Virus record (IMG/VR): IMGVR_UViG_3300035698_012139
Location: 1 to 42,751 of that record
DNA: 42,751 bases
Strand: one strand, 5' to 3'
DNA from: a virus
Part shown: positions 1 to 8,033 of the stretch, piece after piece
Position numbering within the stretch: position 1 is the first letter of the stretch
Layout of the letters: every line of letters begins with the position of its first letter
The notes under the pieces: generated by a model
Databases searched by the model: none
The model's input: the letters and a program-made list of their open reading frames with translations, nothing else
What the model was told of the DNA's origin: nothing
Translations under genes and position numbers: made by a program

Positions 1-143
1 CGTAACTCAATTCCAACCATGATCCCCCCAAAAGGAATGACGAATATTCCAAAAGAGAATCACGAACACCCTCCGGACGAAACCCGCAAATCACGAGTCA
101 AAATCCGGACGAATTGGTATAAGTTGATCCATAATCAGAAAGG

Positions 144-177
144 CTAGTGGTTCGGAACGTCAGATTCGAACCACTAG
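144..177. repeat. Perfect inverted repeat, 11-bp arms
   Basis: CTAGTGGTTCG (144-154) and CGAACCACTAG (167-177) are exact reverse complements around a 12-nt loop. The right arm overlaps the stop codon of the broken DUF2147 gene on the minus strand, so it sits where a terminator hairpin would, but no T-run follows on either strand. A tRNA T-arm was considered because of GGTTCGAATC on the minus strand, but no cloverleaf fits. Nothing was recognised in positions 1-143. Confidence 0.6.
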
Positions 178-565
178 TTAATCTTGGTCCAGTTCTGCGC
201 CGGGCAGATCAGACCACCAGCGACACAGCCCTTGATCTTGTTGCCGTTGACGGACGTCTTGCCGATGTAAATCTTGTCATTCGACGGACGCCAGACTTGG
301 CCATTATAGCTGCCGTCGCCATTCGCGGCCATGTTGATCACCAGCTGCTTACCCAGGTTTTCTGACTGGTACTCACCGGACGCATTGAACAGCTTGGCGA
401 TCTTGCCGCAGACCTTACCGCTGCAGGGCTACATATCCACATGGGCATATGGGCATATGCGCCGTCATCGACTTCTGTTTTCCAGGTCGTGCCATCCAGC
501 GGATCGCCAAGCGCGGGTGCGGCAAAGCCAAGGGCCAGTGCCGCGCCAAGGATCAGTGTCTTCAT
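174..565 (-). pseudogene. DUF2147 family secreted protein, disrupted
   Basis: Reading from ATG at 565 gives a signal peptide (MKTLILGAALALGFAAPALG) and the start of a DUF2147 domain. The frame is lost at an 8-bp tandem duplication (GGGCATAT at 443-450 and 451-458). Beyond it another frame carries a good DUF2147 remainder (CSGKVCGKIAKLF, then VWRPSNDKIYIGKT) ending in TAG at 174-176. Removing one copy of the duplication restores the frame but leaves a TAG just before the CSGKVCG segment, so there are two lesions. DUF2147 proteins are small exported proteins of unknown function. The gene is divergent from hisA. A sequencing artefact is less likely because of the two independent defects. Confidence 0.8.
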
Positions 566-701
566 GAGTGGTTCCTCCCCAAAACTCGCGCGGACTAAGC
601 GGTAAGGTTGAAATTCGATCATGCGTAACGTCGGGTCGCGTTGCACTTTCGGCGATCTCGTGCTTATCGGCAGGAGAAATTCCCGACCGAAGGCCAAGAG
701 A

Positions 702-1424
702 ATGATCCTTTATCCTGCAATCGACCTGAAAGATGGCAACTGCGTGCGCCTGTATAAGGGCGAGATGGAACAGGCGACCGTGTTCAGCGATGACCCCGCA
801 GCGCAGGCCTTGGCCTTTCAGAATGCGGGCTGCGAGTGGCTGCACCTGGTCGATCTGAACGGCGCCTTTGCAGGCGCGCCGGTCAATGCCAAAGCGGTCG
901 AGGCGATCCTGAAGGCAATTTCGGTTCCCGCGCAACTGGGCGGTGGCATCCGCGATATGGCCACTATCGAACGCTGGCTCGAAAAAGGCCTGCGCCGCGT
1001 CATCCTTGGAACGGTCGCCGTCGAAAACCCCGATCTGGTACGCGAGGCCGCGCGGAAGTTTCCCGATCAGGTCGCCGTGGGCATCGACGCGCGCAACGGC
1101 AAGGTCGCCACGAAAGGCTGGGCGACCGAAACCAACGTCATGGTCACCGATCTGGCCCGCCAGTTCGAGGACGCAGGCGTCGCCGCCATCATCTACACCG
1201 ACATCAACCGCGACGGCGCAATGCAGGGGCCGAACGTCAAGGCCACCGCGGCCCTGGCCCGTGCGGTGTCGATCCCGGTGATCGCCTCGGGCGGCGTTTC
1301 GTCACTGGCCGATCTGATCGAGCTGCGCGACTGTGGTGCGGGACTGAACGGAGCCATTTCCGGCCGGGCCCTCTACGACGGGGCCATCGATCTTGCCGAG
1401 GCGCTTGAAACGCTGCAATCCTAA
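702..1424 (+). CDS. hisA: HisA, ProFAR isomerase
   Basis: This is the 240-residue cytoplasmic isomerase of histidine biosynthesis, which converts ProFAR to PRFAR by an Amadori rearrangement on a (beta/alpha)8 barrel. The two expected catalytic aspartates are visible: D8 in AIDLKDG and D129 in GIDARNGKV. Phosphate-binding segments LGGGIRD (79-85) and ASGGVSS near the C-terminus are present. The ATG at 702 is chosen because it gives the standard [12 protein letters not shown] start, with a weak purine-rich AAGAG just upstream; an upstream in-frame ATG at 621 would add 27 non-homologous residues. It is divergent from the DUF2147 remnant and convergent with the DUF302 remnant, so it is separated from hisF by a non-his gene. 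Confidence 0.97.
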   Translation: MILYPAIDLKDGNCVRLYKGEMEQATVFSDDPAAQALAFQNAGCEWLHLVDLNGAFAGAPVNAKAVEAILKAISVPAQLGGGIRDMATIERWLEKGLRRVILGTVAVENPDLVREAARKFPDQVAVGIDARNGKVATKGWATETNVMVTDLARQFEDAGVAAIIYTDINRDGAMQGPNVKATAALARAVSIPVIASGGVSSLADLIELRDCGAGLNGAISGRALYDGAIDLAEALETLQS

Positions 1425-1524
1425 AGCGCAATCCGAAAAGTGGGAACCGGTTTTCGGTACAAATTGCGCGGAAAAACAACAAGCTGGAGCATCGACGGCG
1501 GTTCAGATTCTAGGGTCGATGCTC
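1425..1524. repeat. Palindromic mosaic intergenic element
   Basis: There are two adjoining hairpin modules. Module 1 pairs GCGCAAT-CCGAAAA (1426-1439) with TTTTCGG (1451-1457) and ATTGCGC (1463-1469), with one internal bulge. Module 2 pairs GAGCATCGAC (1487-1496) with GTCGATGCTC (1515-1524). The core CCGAAAAGTGGGAACCGGTTTTCGG type is a dispersed intergenic palindrome familiar from alphaproteobacteria (RIME-like elements). It lies between the convergent hisA and DUF302 stop codons and may act as a bidirectional terminator or RNA-stability element; that role is inference. Confidence 0.7.
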
Positions 1525-1969
1525 TAGCCGCCAGCCGCGACACCTGTCAGCTTCTTCAAGGCTCCGCTCATCAACCCCAGATAGGCCGCGTCGGCCCGGA
1601 TCTGCGGGTCGCCGAACATTGTGGCCGGATCGACATAGGCAAACCAGACTTGATCGTCGCCATCCACGTAGACCAGTACTTTCAGTGGCAGGTATAGACC
1701 GGCAAGCGCGTCGTCCTGCATCGCAGGTGTGCCAAGTTTTGGATTACCAAAGATCAAAAGCTGCGACGCCCCAATACCATCCCGGCGCTGTCCGCCCCGG
1801 CTGCATGATCGCCGCGCGCGAAAACTGTGGCGCCCGCACCTGAAACGGCAACCTCCAGCGCGTTCATAACCGCAACGACGCCGCCATTGGCCTTAACGCA
1901 CAGGATTTCAGCCGATGCAGCCGAAGGCAGCGCCAATAGAACTGAAATGATAAACAGGATGGATCGCAT
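1524..1969 (-). pseudogene. DUF302 family protein, frameshifted
   Basis: From ATG at 1969 the product begins with a signal peptide (MRSILFIISVLLALPSAASA) and a DUF302 N-terminal half ending in GATVFARGDHAAGADSAG. The frame then breaks near a CCCC run (1769-1772 on the plus strand). In the next frame the family's C-terminal half continues as LLIFGNPKLGTPAMQ and LPLKVLVYVDGDDQVWFAY, to TAG at 1524. The total span of 446 bp is one base short of a multiple of three, which fits a single-base deletion in the homopolymer. DUF302 proteins are small, often exported proteins of uncertain function. A sequencing error in the G/C run is a real alternative to true inactivation. Confidence 0.75.
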
Positions 1970-2077
1970 GAGTTTTCTCCTTGACCGAACCGGTTGGATA
2001 CCGGGCACGCCTAACCTCTGGCATCCGCCCGCGTTTGCCCATAAAAGTTCCTGTGAGCCCTCAAAAGGAGCGTTTCC

Positions 2078-2839
2078 TTGCTGAAAACCCGCATCATCCC
2101 CTGCCTTGACGTCGCCGAAGGCCGTGTCGTCAAAGGCGTCAACTTCGTCGATCTGATCGACGCCGGTGACCCAGTCGAGGCCGCCATCGCCTATGACGCG
2201 GCGGGCGCGGACGAGCTGTGCTTCCTTGATATCATGGCGACCGAGGACAATCGCGGCACTATGTTCGATCTGGTCACGCGCACCGCCGAACATTGCTTCA
2301 TGCCGCTGACCGTGGGTGGCGGCGTGCGCACGCCGGACGATGTGCGCAAACTGCTGCTGGCGGGGGCGGACAAAGTCAGCTTCAACTCCGCCGCCGTGGC
2401 TGATCCGGATGTCGTGGCGGCGAGTGCTGCGCGGTTCGGCTCGCAATGCATCGTTGTGGCCATTGATGCGAAAACCGTCAGTCCCGGTAAATGGGAGATT
2501 TTTACCCACGGCGGACGGCGCGCCACCGGCATCGATGCAGTGGATTTTGCCCGTACCGTGGCCAACAAGGGGGCCGGAGAGATCCTGCTAACCTCAATGG
2601 ATCGCGATGGCACCCGCGCCGGGTTCAACCTGCCCCTGACCCGCGCGATCTCTGATGCAGTCGACATCCCGGTAATTGCCTCGGGCGGTGTTGGCACGCT
2701 GGATCATCTAGTCGAGGGCGTGACCAAGGGCCGCGCCAGCGCCGTGCTGGCCGCCTCGATCTTCCATTTCGGCGATTTCACCATTGGTCAGGCCAGGGCC
2801 CACATGGCCGCTGCCGGTATTCCGATGAGGCTGACATGA
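2078..2839 (+). CDS. hisF: HisF, imidazole glycerol phosphate synthase cyclase subunit
   Basis: HisF pairs with the glutaminase HisH (not in the window) and turns PRFAR plus ammonia into IGP and AICAR. The 253-residue barrel has both catalytic aspartates, D11 (IIPCLDV) and D130 (VVAIDAK), and the phosphate-binding VGGGVRT and ASGGVGT segments. The start is TTG at 2078: AAAAGGAG lies 7 nt upstream and the product starts with the standard [12 protein letters not shown]. It overlaps hisE by four bases (ATGA), so the two are translationally coupled. It is divergent from the DUF302 remnant, leaving a 108-bp upstream region for its promoter. Confidence 0.97.
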   Translation: MLKTRIIPCLDVAEGRVVKGVNFVDLIDAGDPVEAAIAYDAAGADELCFLDIMATEDNRGTMFDLVTRTAEHCFMPLTVGGGVRTPDDVRKLLLAGADKVSFNSAAVADPDVVAASAARFGSQCIVVAIDAKTVSPGKWEIFTHGGRRATGIDAVDFARTVANKGAGEILLTSMDRDGTRAGFNLPLTRAISDAVDIPVIASGGVGTLDHLVEGVTKGRASAVLAASIFHFGDFTIGQARAHMAAAGIPMRLT

Positions 2840-3150
2840 GCGCGCTTGAACGGCTCGCCGCAACGATTGAAGCGCGCAAAGGGGCCGATCCGGAAACCTC
2901 GTGGACCGCGAAACTGCTGGCCGAAGGCCCGGAAAAATGTGCAGAAAAATTCGGCGAGGAAGCCATCGAGGCGATCATCGCCGCCGTCAAGGGCGACCGC
3001 GAAAACCTGACCGCCGAGGCGGCGGATGTGCTTTATCACCTGCTGGTCATGCTCACCGCGCGCGACATTCCCCTAAAGGACGTCCTGGCCGAACTCGAAC
3101 GGCGCGAGGACCAATCCGGAATCGACGAAAAGGCCACCCGCACACCCTGA
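2836..3150 (+). CDS. hisE: HisE, phosphoribosyl-ATP pyrophosphatase
   Basis: This 104-residue protein of the all-alpha MazG/HisE fold hydrolyses PR-ATP to PR-AMP, the second step of histidine synthesis. The metal-binding signature is visible as [11 protein letters not shown] followed by [13 protein letters not shown]. The length is typical of a monofunctional HisE. ATG at 2836 overlaps the hisF stop. The product ends in a polar tail, and the gene is convergent with the CoA-binding protein gene. The 90-bp gap after it contains CCTCGGGGGAAGCC-type GC-rich sequence but no clear terminator. Confidence 0.95.
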   Translation: MSALERLAATIEARKGADPETSWTAKLLAEGPEKCAEKFGEEAIEAIIAAVKGDRENLTAEAADVLYHLLVMLTARDIPLKDVLAELERREDQSGIDEKATRTP

Positions 3151-3241
3151 CCATCTTTGGTCCAGAAATACCTCGGGGGAAGCCGCAGGCCAGGGGCAGA
3201 GCCGCCACTCGGGCGACGCGCGAAGGCGCGGCGCAATTCCT

Positions 3242-3715
3242 TTACAGTCTCGACGAAATCACACCTGTATTAAACCCGCCCATGCGCAACTCGCCAAATA
3301 ACCTTTGGTATTCGATCTTCGGACAGCGATTTTGGATTACCGTGACCGCGCTCGCCTCGGCCTTTGCCGCTGCTGCCGAATGCTGCACCCCAATCTGCAT
3401 CCAGATCGTCCTTAGCTTAGGCAAGTGCTCCAGTGCCGCATCGACAATCGGCGGCACGTGTTCCGAGCGGCGAAAGACGTCAACCATGTCCACCGGAACG
3501 TCGCCAGGAATGCCCGCGAGATCCGGGTAAACTGTCTCTCCAAACAACATCTGCCCTGCCAGCCCAGGATTGACCGGGATTATCCGAAACCCCTTCAGGC
3601 CAAGGTAGAGCGCCACAAAGTAGCTGGGCCTGACCGGGTTCGCAGAGACACCCACGCAGGCGATGCAGCGCGTCTGGCGCAGGATTTTGGTCAACAATGC
3701 GTCTGAATATTCCAT
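3242..3715 (-). CDS. CoA-binding domain protein (YccU type)
   Basis: This 157-residue stand-alone Rossmann CoA-binding domain resembles the N-terminal domain of succinyl-CoA synthetase alpha. It shows CIACVGVSANPVRPSYFV near the N-terminus, GFRIIPVNPGLAGQ, then VDMVDVFRRSEHVPPIV and a late IQNRCPKIEY. The ATG at 3715 gives the normal family start (MEYSDALLTKIL); the frame stays open upstream without homology. The substrate is unknown for the family; nucleotide/CoA binding is the only safe statement. A terminator hairpin lies just upstream on the same strand, so the gene needs its own promoter or readthrough. Confidence 0.85.
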   Translation of the reverse strand: MEYSDALLTKILRQTRCIACVGVSANPVRPSYFVALYLGLKGFRIIPVNPGLAGQMLFGETVYPDLAGIPGDVPVDMVDVFRRSEHVPPIVDAALEHLPKLRTIWMQIGVQHSAAAAKAEASAVTVIQNRCPKIEYQRLFGELRMGGFNTGVISSRL

Positions 3716-3742
3716 GCCCCGGCATAGCACAAAATCGGCGAC

Positions 3743-3774
3743 AAAAAAGCGCCCGGACCTGGAGGACCGGGCGC
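3743..3774 (-). terminator. Rho-independent terminator, minus strand
   Basis: Read on the minus strand, GCGCCCGG (3774-3767), a 10-nt loop and CCGGGCGC (3756-3749) are followed directly by six T residues (3748-3743). It lies 28 bp upstream of the CoA-binding gene, with no complete gene ending immediately before it, so it may close a short leader or small RNA (see 3775-4020) or act as an attenuator. Confidence 0.75.
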
Positions 3775-4020
3775 AAGTGCGGAACGAGGGACAGTGAAGT
3801 GAAACGCAGGGGTTCCGAACCTGCGCTCGTACTATGTGATGTAGGAAAGCATCATCTGCAAAAAAGAGCATGTAATAAGGTTGTGAACGGTTCGTTACCA
3901 AAAATCGCAAATATAGCGCCTGGATCGTGCCGGATGAGGCATTATTTGAATAATCGCCGCGTCTCGCTTCTTGCGAACACGAAAGCCAATCCAGCGAGTT
4001 CAGCTCATCCCCGAAGCACT
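3775..4020 (-). other. Non-coding gap with a hairpin; possible small RNA or leader
   Basis: No convincing gene is seen in this 246-bp gap. It has an inverted repeat CGCAGG (3805-3810) and CCTGCG (3820-3825) around 9 nt, which on the minus strand precedes the terminator at 3743-3774. It also holds an AT-rich stretch around 3870-3925 that could carry a minus-strand promoter. A minus-strand transcript of about 100 nt ending at the terminator is possible but unproven. Confidence 0.35.
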
Positions 4021-4290
4021 TTAATCCAAGATATCTTCGATCAAGTCGACAGCTTCGCCAAACAGCCTGCGAAACGGACTTTTCTTGCGCGATTTGCGCT
4101 TGGACGATCGCGAATTCGGACGCTTAGCGCGCTCTGGTTCAACCCACTGCGGCATCGGCATCTGTTTGAGGTCATGCAGCGGCGCGCCACAGCTCGCACA
4201 GGACTACTCGGGTCGGTCCCTGCCTCGAAAAACAAGCGCCGCCCGCGTTCCACAATAGCAGCAAGTGGCGATTTTCGTGGCGTGGGGCAT
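4021..4290 (-). pseudogene. Zinc-ribbon protein interrupted by TAG
   Basis: From ATG at 4290 one frame reads a small protein with two cysteine pairs, C-C-Y-C near residues 10-13 and CASC shortly after the lesion. A basic segment rich in Lys/Arg/Ser and an acidic end (EAVDLIEDILD) run to TAA at 4021. Codon 29 is TAG (4206-4204) between the two cysteine pairs; the frame is otherwise intact over 90 codons. A one-base change from a sense codon such as TTG explains it. Full-length homologues beside rlmB are familiar in Rhodobacteraceae (recalled, not searched). Stop-codon readthrough is possible but less likely. Confidence 0.75.
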
Positions 4291-4291
4291 G

Positions 4292-5086
4292 TCATTGCGT
4301 GACGTTGGGCGGGTTCCTGACTGCATATAAGGCCACAGCAGCGGCATTCGATACGTTGAGCGAGCCAAATTCGCCATTTGCGTCAATTTTGACCAGCCAG
4401 TCGCAGGTTTCCTTGGTCTTGTCGCGCAGCCCCGGCCCCTCGGCCCCAAGGACCAGCGCCACAGCGCGGGTTCCCACTTTTGCCAAAATCGGACCCAAAT
4501 CCGCTTCTGCCGCGCCGTCGAGGCCGATAATCATATACCCCATTGCGCGCAGTCGCTCCATCGCCTCGGCGAGGTTCTTGACCCGCAAGTATGGTTGCCG
4601 TTCCAGCGCGCCAGAGGCCGTCTTGGCCAGCGCCCCTGTTTCAGGGGCCGAATGGCGAAGCGTCCCAATGACAGCTCGCGCACCAAACACCTCTGCCGAA
4701 CGCAGGATCGCGCCAACATTATGGGGGTCCGTTACTCGGTCGAGCAGAACAACAACAGCCGTCTGATCCTCACCCGCCAGACACCGATCCTCTAGCGCAC
4801 CCCAAGCCAGCGGCTTGACCTCCAGTGCAGCGCCTTGATGCACCGACCCGGCGTCAAGCGGGGCCCCAAAACTGCGGGGATCGGAAATTTCAGGCTCAAT
4901 TTCGACTTTTGCAAGGGCATCGCCCAGACGGTCTGCAGCGTTACGCGTCAAAATCAGCCGTAGCTTTTCACGTGCCGGATTTAACAAAGCATCCCGAACC
5001 GCATGCAAACCGAACAGCCAAACAGTTTCGGCTGCGGCAGCTCGTTTGCCCTGTTCCTTTTCGACGACCCATTTGGGCTTTTTCAT
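4292..5086 (-). CDS. rlmB: TrmH-family 23S rRNA (guanosine-2'-O-)-methyltransferase, RlmB type
   Basis: This 264-residue SPOUT methyltransferase has a substrate-binding N-terminal domain (about 20-95) and a knotted AdoMet domain. The three SpoU motifs are visible: DPHNVGAILRSAEVFG, LVLGAEGPGL and GSLNVSNAAAVALY. The family modifies a guanosine ribose in rRNA (RlmB at G2251) or tRNA; RlmB is chosen from length and domain layout. The start at 5086 (MKKPKWVVEKEQ) has a basic lead. Its stop lies 1 nt before the zinc-ribbon start, so the two probably formed an operon. It is divergent from tRNA-Tyr. Confidence 0.88.
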   Translation of the reverse strand: MKKPKWVVEKEQGKRAAAAETVWLFGLHAVRDALLNPAREKLRLILTRNAADRLGDALAKVEIEPEISDPRSFGAPLDAGSVHQGAALEVKPLAWGALEDRCLAGEDQTAVVVLLDRVTDPHNVGAILRSAEVFGARAVIGTLRHSAPETGALAKTASGALERQPYLRVKNLAEAMERLRAMGYMIIGLDGAAEADLGPILAKVGTRAVALVLGAEGPGLRDKTKETCDWLVKIDANGEFGSLNVSNAAAVALYAVRNPPNVTQ

Positions 5087-5157
5087 CGCCTTGATCCTTG
5101 TACCGGTTCAATAGTGTTCCTGACCGCCCTGCCCCTGATCCGCAAGGGATTTTCCGG

Positions 5158-5186
5158 TTGACGGTTTGGAAGGTGCCGAGTATCCA
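5158..5186 (+). promoter_or_regulatory. Sigma-70-like promoter of tRNA-Tyr
   Basis: TTGACG (5158-5163) and TATCCA (5181-5186) are separated by 17 bp, about 38 bp upstream of the tRNA 5' end. Position and spacing fit a housekeeping promoter for the tRNA. Confidence 0.5.
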
Positions 5187-5224
5187 ACCCATCGCTAGAG
5201 GTGCCGGGTTCCGGCGGCTTGAGC

Positions 5225-5308
5225 GGGCGACGGGCTGCAAGGTGCGGCAGGGGACTGTAACTCCCCCGAGGAGACTCACGCCTGGTTCGATTCCAGGGTC
5301 GCCCACCA
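5225..5308 (+). tRNA. tRNA-Tyr (anticodon GTA)
   Basis: This is an 84-nt tRNA with encoded CCA (5306-5308). The acceptor GGGCGAC (5225-5231) pairs with GTCGCCC (5298-5304). The anticodon stem-loop GGGGA-CTGTAAC-TCCCC gives GTA. A class-II variable arm (GAG-GAGA-CTC) and the T-arm CCTGG-TTCGATT-CCAGG follow. The long variable arm is expected for bacterial tRNA-Tyr. The adjacent integrase makes its 3' end the probable attachment site. Confidence 0.93.
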
Positions 5309-5430
5309 ACAAAACCCCCATTAAAACGCAACAATCCCCAAAAACCCTTGCTTTACTCGCTCAAATGCGTTAGCTGAAAGAGGATATTTTAGGACAAGAC
5401 GCAAAGAGACGCAGTAAAGCGCAGGCCTTT

Positions 5431-5486
5431 TGTTACCTAACGACGCTTGAGGTAACACCTTAAGGTAACAAATCTGATAGGTAACA
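5431..5486 (+). promoter_or_regulatory. GGTAACA repeats before the integrase
   Basis: TGTTACC at 5431-5437 is followed by three direct copies of GGTAACA at 5451-5457, 5464-5470 and 5480-5486. They lie between the tRNA and the integrase ribosome-binding site (GAGGAG, about 5490-5495). Such clustered repeats are typical of integrase arm-type sites or of an operator for int autoregulation. Confidence 0.5.
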
Positions 5487-5503
5487 CCGAGAGGAGCCGA
5501 CCC

Positions 5504-6700
5504 ATGCTGACTGACAAAGGCATCAAGGCGATGCGCCCCGAATCCGCCAAGGTCACCGAGGCAGATAGCGGAGGCCTCGCGATAGAGGTCCACCCGACCG
5601 GACGGAAGACCTTCAAGCTGTGGTATCGGTTCCTCAAGAAACAACGCACCGTCACCATCGGCGAGTACCCGGCGATGAAGCTGGCCGCCGCCCGGATCAT
5701 CCGGGAGCAGGTCAAGGCCATGCTGTCTGAGGGGCACGATCCGAAGGAGGTGCATTGCATTCGGAAAAGACGCGCGCCGGTAGAGGACGTGAGCGGCCCC
5801 GACCCTGCCGACACCTGGCAGGCCTGGACCGAGAAGTACCTTTTGAAACGGAAGCGCGAGAACGCAGCAGCGGGCACGATCAAGAAGCTGACCCTCCACG
5901 CCAAGGTGACGTTCGCCACGATGGGCGACAAACCGATCCGGGATATAGGTGCGCAGGATGTGATCGCCGCCTGCCAGAGATACGAGGAACAGGGCATGGC
6001 GAACTCGGCCCACGCCGTCCGCGCGCTCTGCGGCCAGGTGTTCCGGTTCGCCATCGCCCACGGCGCGGCAAATCACGACCCCGCCTCGCCGACGCGGGAC
6101 GCTCTCGCCCGGCCCCAAAACATTGGCTACCGGGGAATCACCGAACCGGCCCGCGTGGGCGACATGATGCGCGCGCTCCGGGCTTTCCAAGGGGAGCCGC
6201 CCGTCCGCGCCGCTCTCCTGCTCTCGGCCTACCTGTTCCCGCGCAACGGGGAAATCCGACAGATGGAGTGGAGCCAGATCAAGGGCGACGTTTGGGAGGT
6301 CCCGGCGGAAGCGATGAAGAAGAACCGGCCCCACGTCGTCCCCCTGCCCCGACAGGCCCGGCAAGTCCTCGCGTGGATCAAACCGTACTCGGGCCAGGAC
6401 CGGCTGGTCATGCCGTCGCGCACGTCCGCCTGCGGCCTGCTGTCGGGGAACACCTTGAACCAGGTGATCCGGCGGTTGGGGTTCCCGAAAGAGGAGCATT
6501 GCCACCACGGTTTCCGAATTACCGCGTCCACGACGCTGCATGAGCAGGGTTTCAACAGTGATTGGATCGAGCGCCAGCTTGCCCACGTCGAGGAAAACAA
6601 GATCAAGGGGGCCTACAACAAGGCGCTCTACCTGGAGGACCGGAAAGGCATGATGCAGTGGTACGCGGACTGGCTCGATGCGCAAGAAGCCACCGCATGA
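5504..6700 (+). CDS. Tyrosine recombinase (P4-type integrase)
   Basis: This 398-residue integrase catalyses site-specific integration and, with an excisionase, excision. It has a DUF4102-type arm-binding N-terminus (about 1-85, with KTFKLWYRFLKKQRTVTIGEYP), a core-binding helical domain (about 100-205) and a catalytic domain. The active-site set is visible: R247 (PRNGEI), H335 and R338 (HHGFRIT), H361 (LAHVEEN) and Y371 (GAYNKA). The ATG at 5504 follows GAGGAG at good spacing. Reading away from tRNA-Tyr and starting 195 bp from its CCA, it is placed as in many tRNA-targeting islands and prophages. Confidence 0.93.
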   Translation: MLTDKGIKAMRPESAKVTEADSGGLAIEVHPTGRKTFKLWYRFLKKQRTVTIGEYPAMKLAAARIIREQVKAMLSEGHDPKEVHCIRKRRAPVEDVSGPDPADTWQAWTEKYLLKRKRENAAAGTIKKLTLHAKVTFATMGDKPIRDIGAQDVIAACQRYEEQGMANSAHAVRALCGQVFRFAIAHGAANHDPASPTRDALARPQNIGYRGITEPARVGDMMRALRAFQGEPPVRAALLLSAYLFPRNGEIRQMEWSQIKGDVWEVPAEAMKKNRPHVVPLPRQARQVLAWIKPYSGQDRLVMPSRTSACGLLSGNTLNQVIRRLGFPKEEHCHHGFRITASTTLHEQGFNSDWIERQLAHVEENKIKGAYNKALYLEDRKGMMQWYADWLDAQEATA

Positions 6701-6953
6701 GCCCCCGGACCCGATCATCCGAGTAGAAGCGATTGTGGAGGCGGCGGGAAATTTGATCGGCTCCAAAGAGCATCGCTGACTCCGTGTCAGGTAGGCGGGA
6801 CCAAGCGCAGGGAGGAGCGACAACGGCAGGGTCCCGCCAGGCATCTCTGCCACCCATATCTTGTGCCATGGCTCCACGGGGCAATCAACTTTTAGGTTGA
6901 ACTTCCGCTTTCAGGTGATTTAACGTGTACGGGAACCAGGAGTTTTCGACGCG
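6701..6953 (+). promoter_or_regulatory. Leader with two AGGT-motif copies
   Basis: This 253-bp non-coding gap follows the integrase. It contains TCAACT-TTT-AGGTTGA (6885-6900), a near-palindrome, and a second related copy CTTTCAGGTGATTT (6908-6921). Both belong to the motif family seen before the decoration, tail-tube and endolysin genes. They lie 30-70 bp before the first gene of the packaging operon, where a promoter/operator is expected. Confidence 0.5.
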
Positions 6954-7205
6954 ATGACACGCACTGACGCGCAGCCACACGATGAACGAGACCTGGACCC
7001 GGATGCCGACTCCGATCTGGTTTTCCTGACGATGGACGACGTGGCCCAGCGCGTGGCGCTCTCTCGTCGCACGATTGAGACCTATATTGATTCGGGTCAG
7101 TTCCCCAAGCCGATCAAGCTGACCGAGCGCCGGATCGTCTTCATCCAGTCAGAGGTCGTTGCGTGGATGCGCCAGAAGATCGCAGAATGCCGGGGCGCAG
7201 CATGA
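6954..7205 (+). CDS. AlpA-like HTH regulator/excisionase
   Basis: This 83-residue protein has an acidic N-terminus (about 1-22) and a MerR-like winged helix typical of AlpA/HTH_17 proteins: TMDDVAQRVALSRRTIETYI, then FPKPIKLTERRIVFIQSEV and VVAWMRQKI. AlpA-type proteins act as excisionases or as activators of phage and satellite operons. It is the only obvious DNA-binding regulator in the prophage and heads the late operon, overlapping the next gene by ATGA, so it is the prime candidate for acting at the AGGT motifs. That link is inference. Confidence 0.75.
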   Translation: MTRTDAQPHDERDLDPDADSDLVFLTMDDVAQRVALSRRTIETYIDSGQFPKPIKLTERRIVFIQSEVVAWMRQKIAECRGAA

Positions 7206-7858
7206 GCGACATAGACGATTTCCTGACGGGCGATGACGACGCGCACGAAGAACCGCAGGCGCTTCCGCAGTCCCGCCGAGGCGTTCGGCAACAAGCAGGC
7301 ACGGTGGCCGACTCCACGGTCATCATGGCACTGGCCCGCCCGGTCTCGATCACCTTCCTGATGCAGGTGTGGGGGATGGACCGGAAAACCATCGTCAAGC
7401 GGCTTGCCGATCTGCCGCCGGTCGGACAGCACCGGGGGCAGCAGCCTCTCTATGACTTCCGCCAGGCCGCGCAGTACCTCGTTGTCCCTCGCGTCAACAT
7501 GGCTGAGTACATCAAGAAGGTCGGCATTGATGCGCTACCCGCCGCCCTCCAGGGCGATGCTTGGGACGCCAAGCTGAAATCCCAGAAGTGGAAAGAGAAG
7601 GCCGGAGAACTGTGGCCGACCGGCTCGGTGCTGGAGGTTCTGGGCGACACGTTCCAGCGGATCAAGACGACGACCCAGCTTTGGATCGACCAGCTATCCG
7701 AATCACATGCGCTCCCGGCCCCCGTGCGAATCGAACTGACCGGGATGGTGGACGCCCTCCAAACCGACATGCACCGATCCTTGGTCGAGATGCCGCAGGA
7801 AAAGGCCACGCTCTCCCAGCTTGGCGAAATCGAAGGAACGGAACTGGACGATGACTGA
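7202..7858 (+). CDS. DUF1441-type terminase small subunit
   Basis: The 218-residue protein starts at ATG 7202, overlapping the regulator stop. After an acidic, low-complexity N-terminus (1-45) it has an HTH-like segment, FLMQVWGMDRKTIVKRLADL, then GQQPLYDFRQAAQYLV, the pattern of DUF1441 proteins located before GpA-type terminases (lambda Nu1 role). These bind the packaging start site and hand DNA to the large subunit. The C-terminal half is helical and polar. Position four genes before the large terminase supports the call. Confidence 0.75.
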   Translation: MSDIDDFLTGDDDAHEEPQALPQSRRGVRQQAGTVADSTVIMALARPVSITFLMQVWGMDRKTIVKRLADLPPVGQHRGQQPLYDFRQAAQYLVVPRVNMAEYIKKVGIDALPAALQGDAWDAKLKSQKWKEKAGELWPTGSVLEVLGDTFQRIKTTTQLWIDQLSESHALPAPVRIELTGMVDALQTDMHRSLVEMPQEKATLSQLGEIEGTELDDD

Positions 7859-8033
7859 ACGGCACGCGGAGAACATGGCCGATAAGCTGGAGAACCTGCT
7901 GATCGGTATCGGGATGAATTGGGACACGGACGGGTTGTTCGATGATGCCCGGCTGGCGCTAGACCAGTTCCGAGCCGCGCCAGGGGAACGCGACAACGAA
8001 TATGAGCGGCAGCACCCGGAGTTTTTCACCTGA
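7851..8033 (+). CDS. Small phage protein, unknown
   Basis: This 60-residue acidic protein is not recognised. ATG 7851 overlaps the small-terminase stop by 8 nt and is preferred over an upstream in-frame ATG at 7821. No motif is visible; the sequence is soluble and mainly helical (MADKLENLLIGIGMNWD, then DDARLALDQFRAAP). It sits between the small terminase and the SLOG gene and shares TGATG with the latter. Confidence 0.6.
   Translation: MTERHAENMADKLENLLIGIGMNWDTDGLFDDARLALDQFRAAPGERDNEYERQHPEFFT

Noticed and set aside
144-177. T-arm-like GGTTCGAATC suggesting a tRNA fragment
   Set aside because: It is better explained as one arm of a perfect inverted repeat; no other tRNA parts are present.
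4204-4206. Recoded TAG (readthrough) in the zinc-ribbon gene
   Set aside because: No readthrough signal is visible and neighbouring genes are also broken, so ordinary inactivation or error is simpler.
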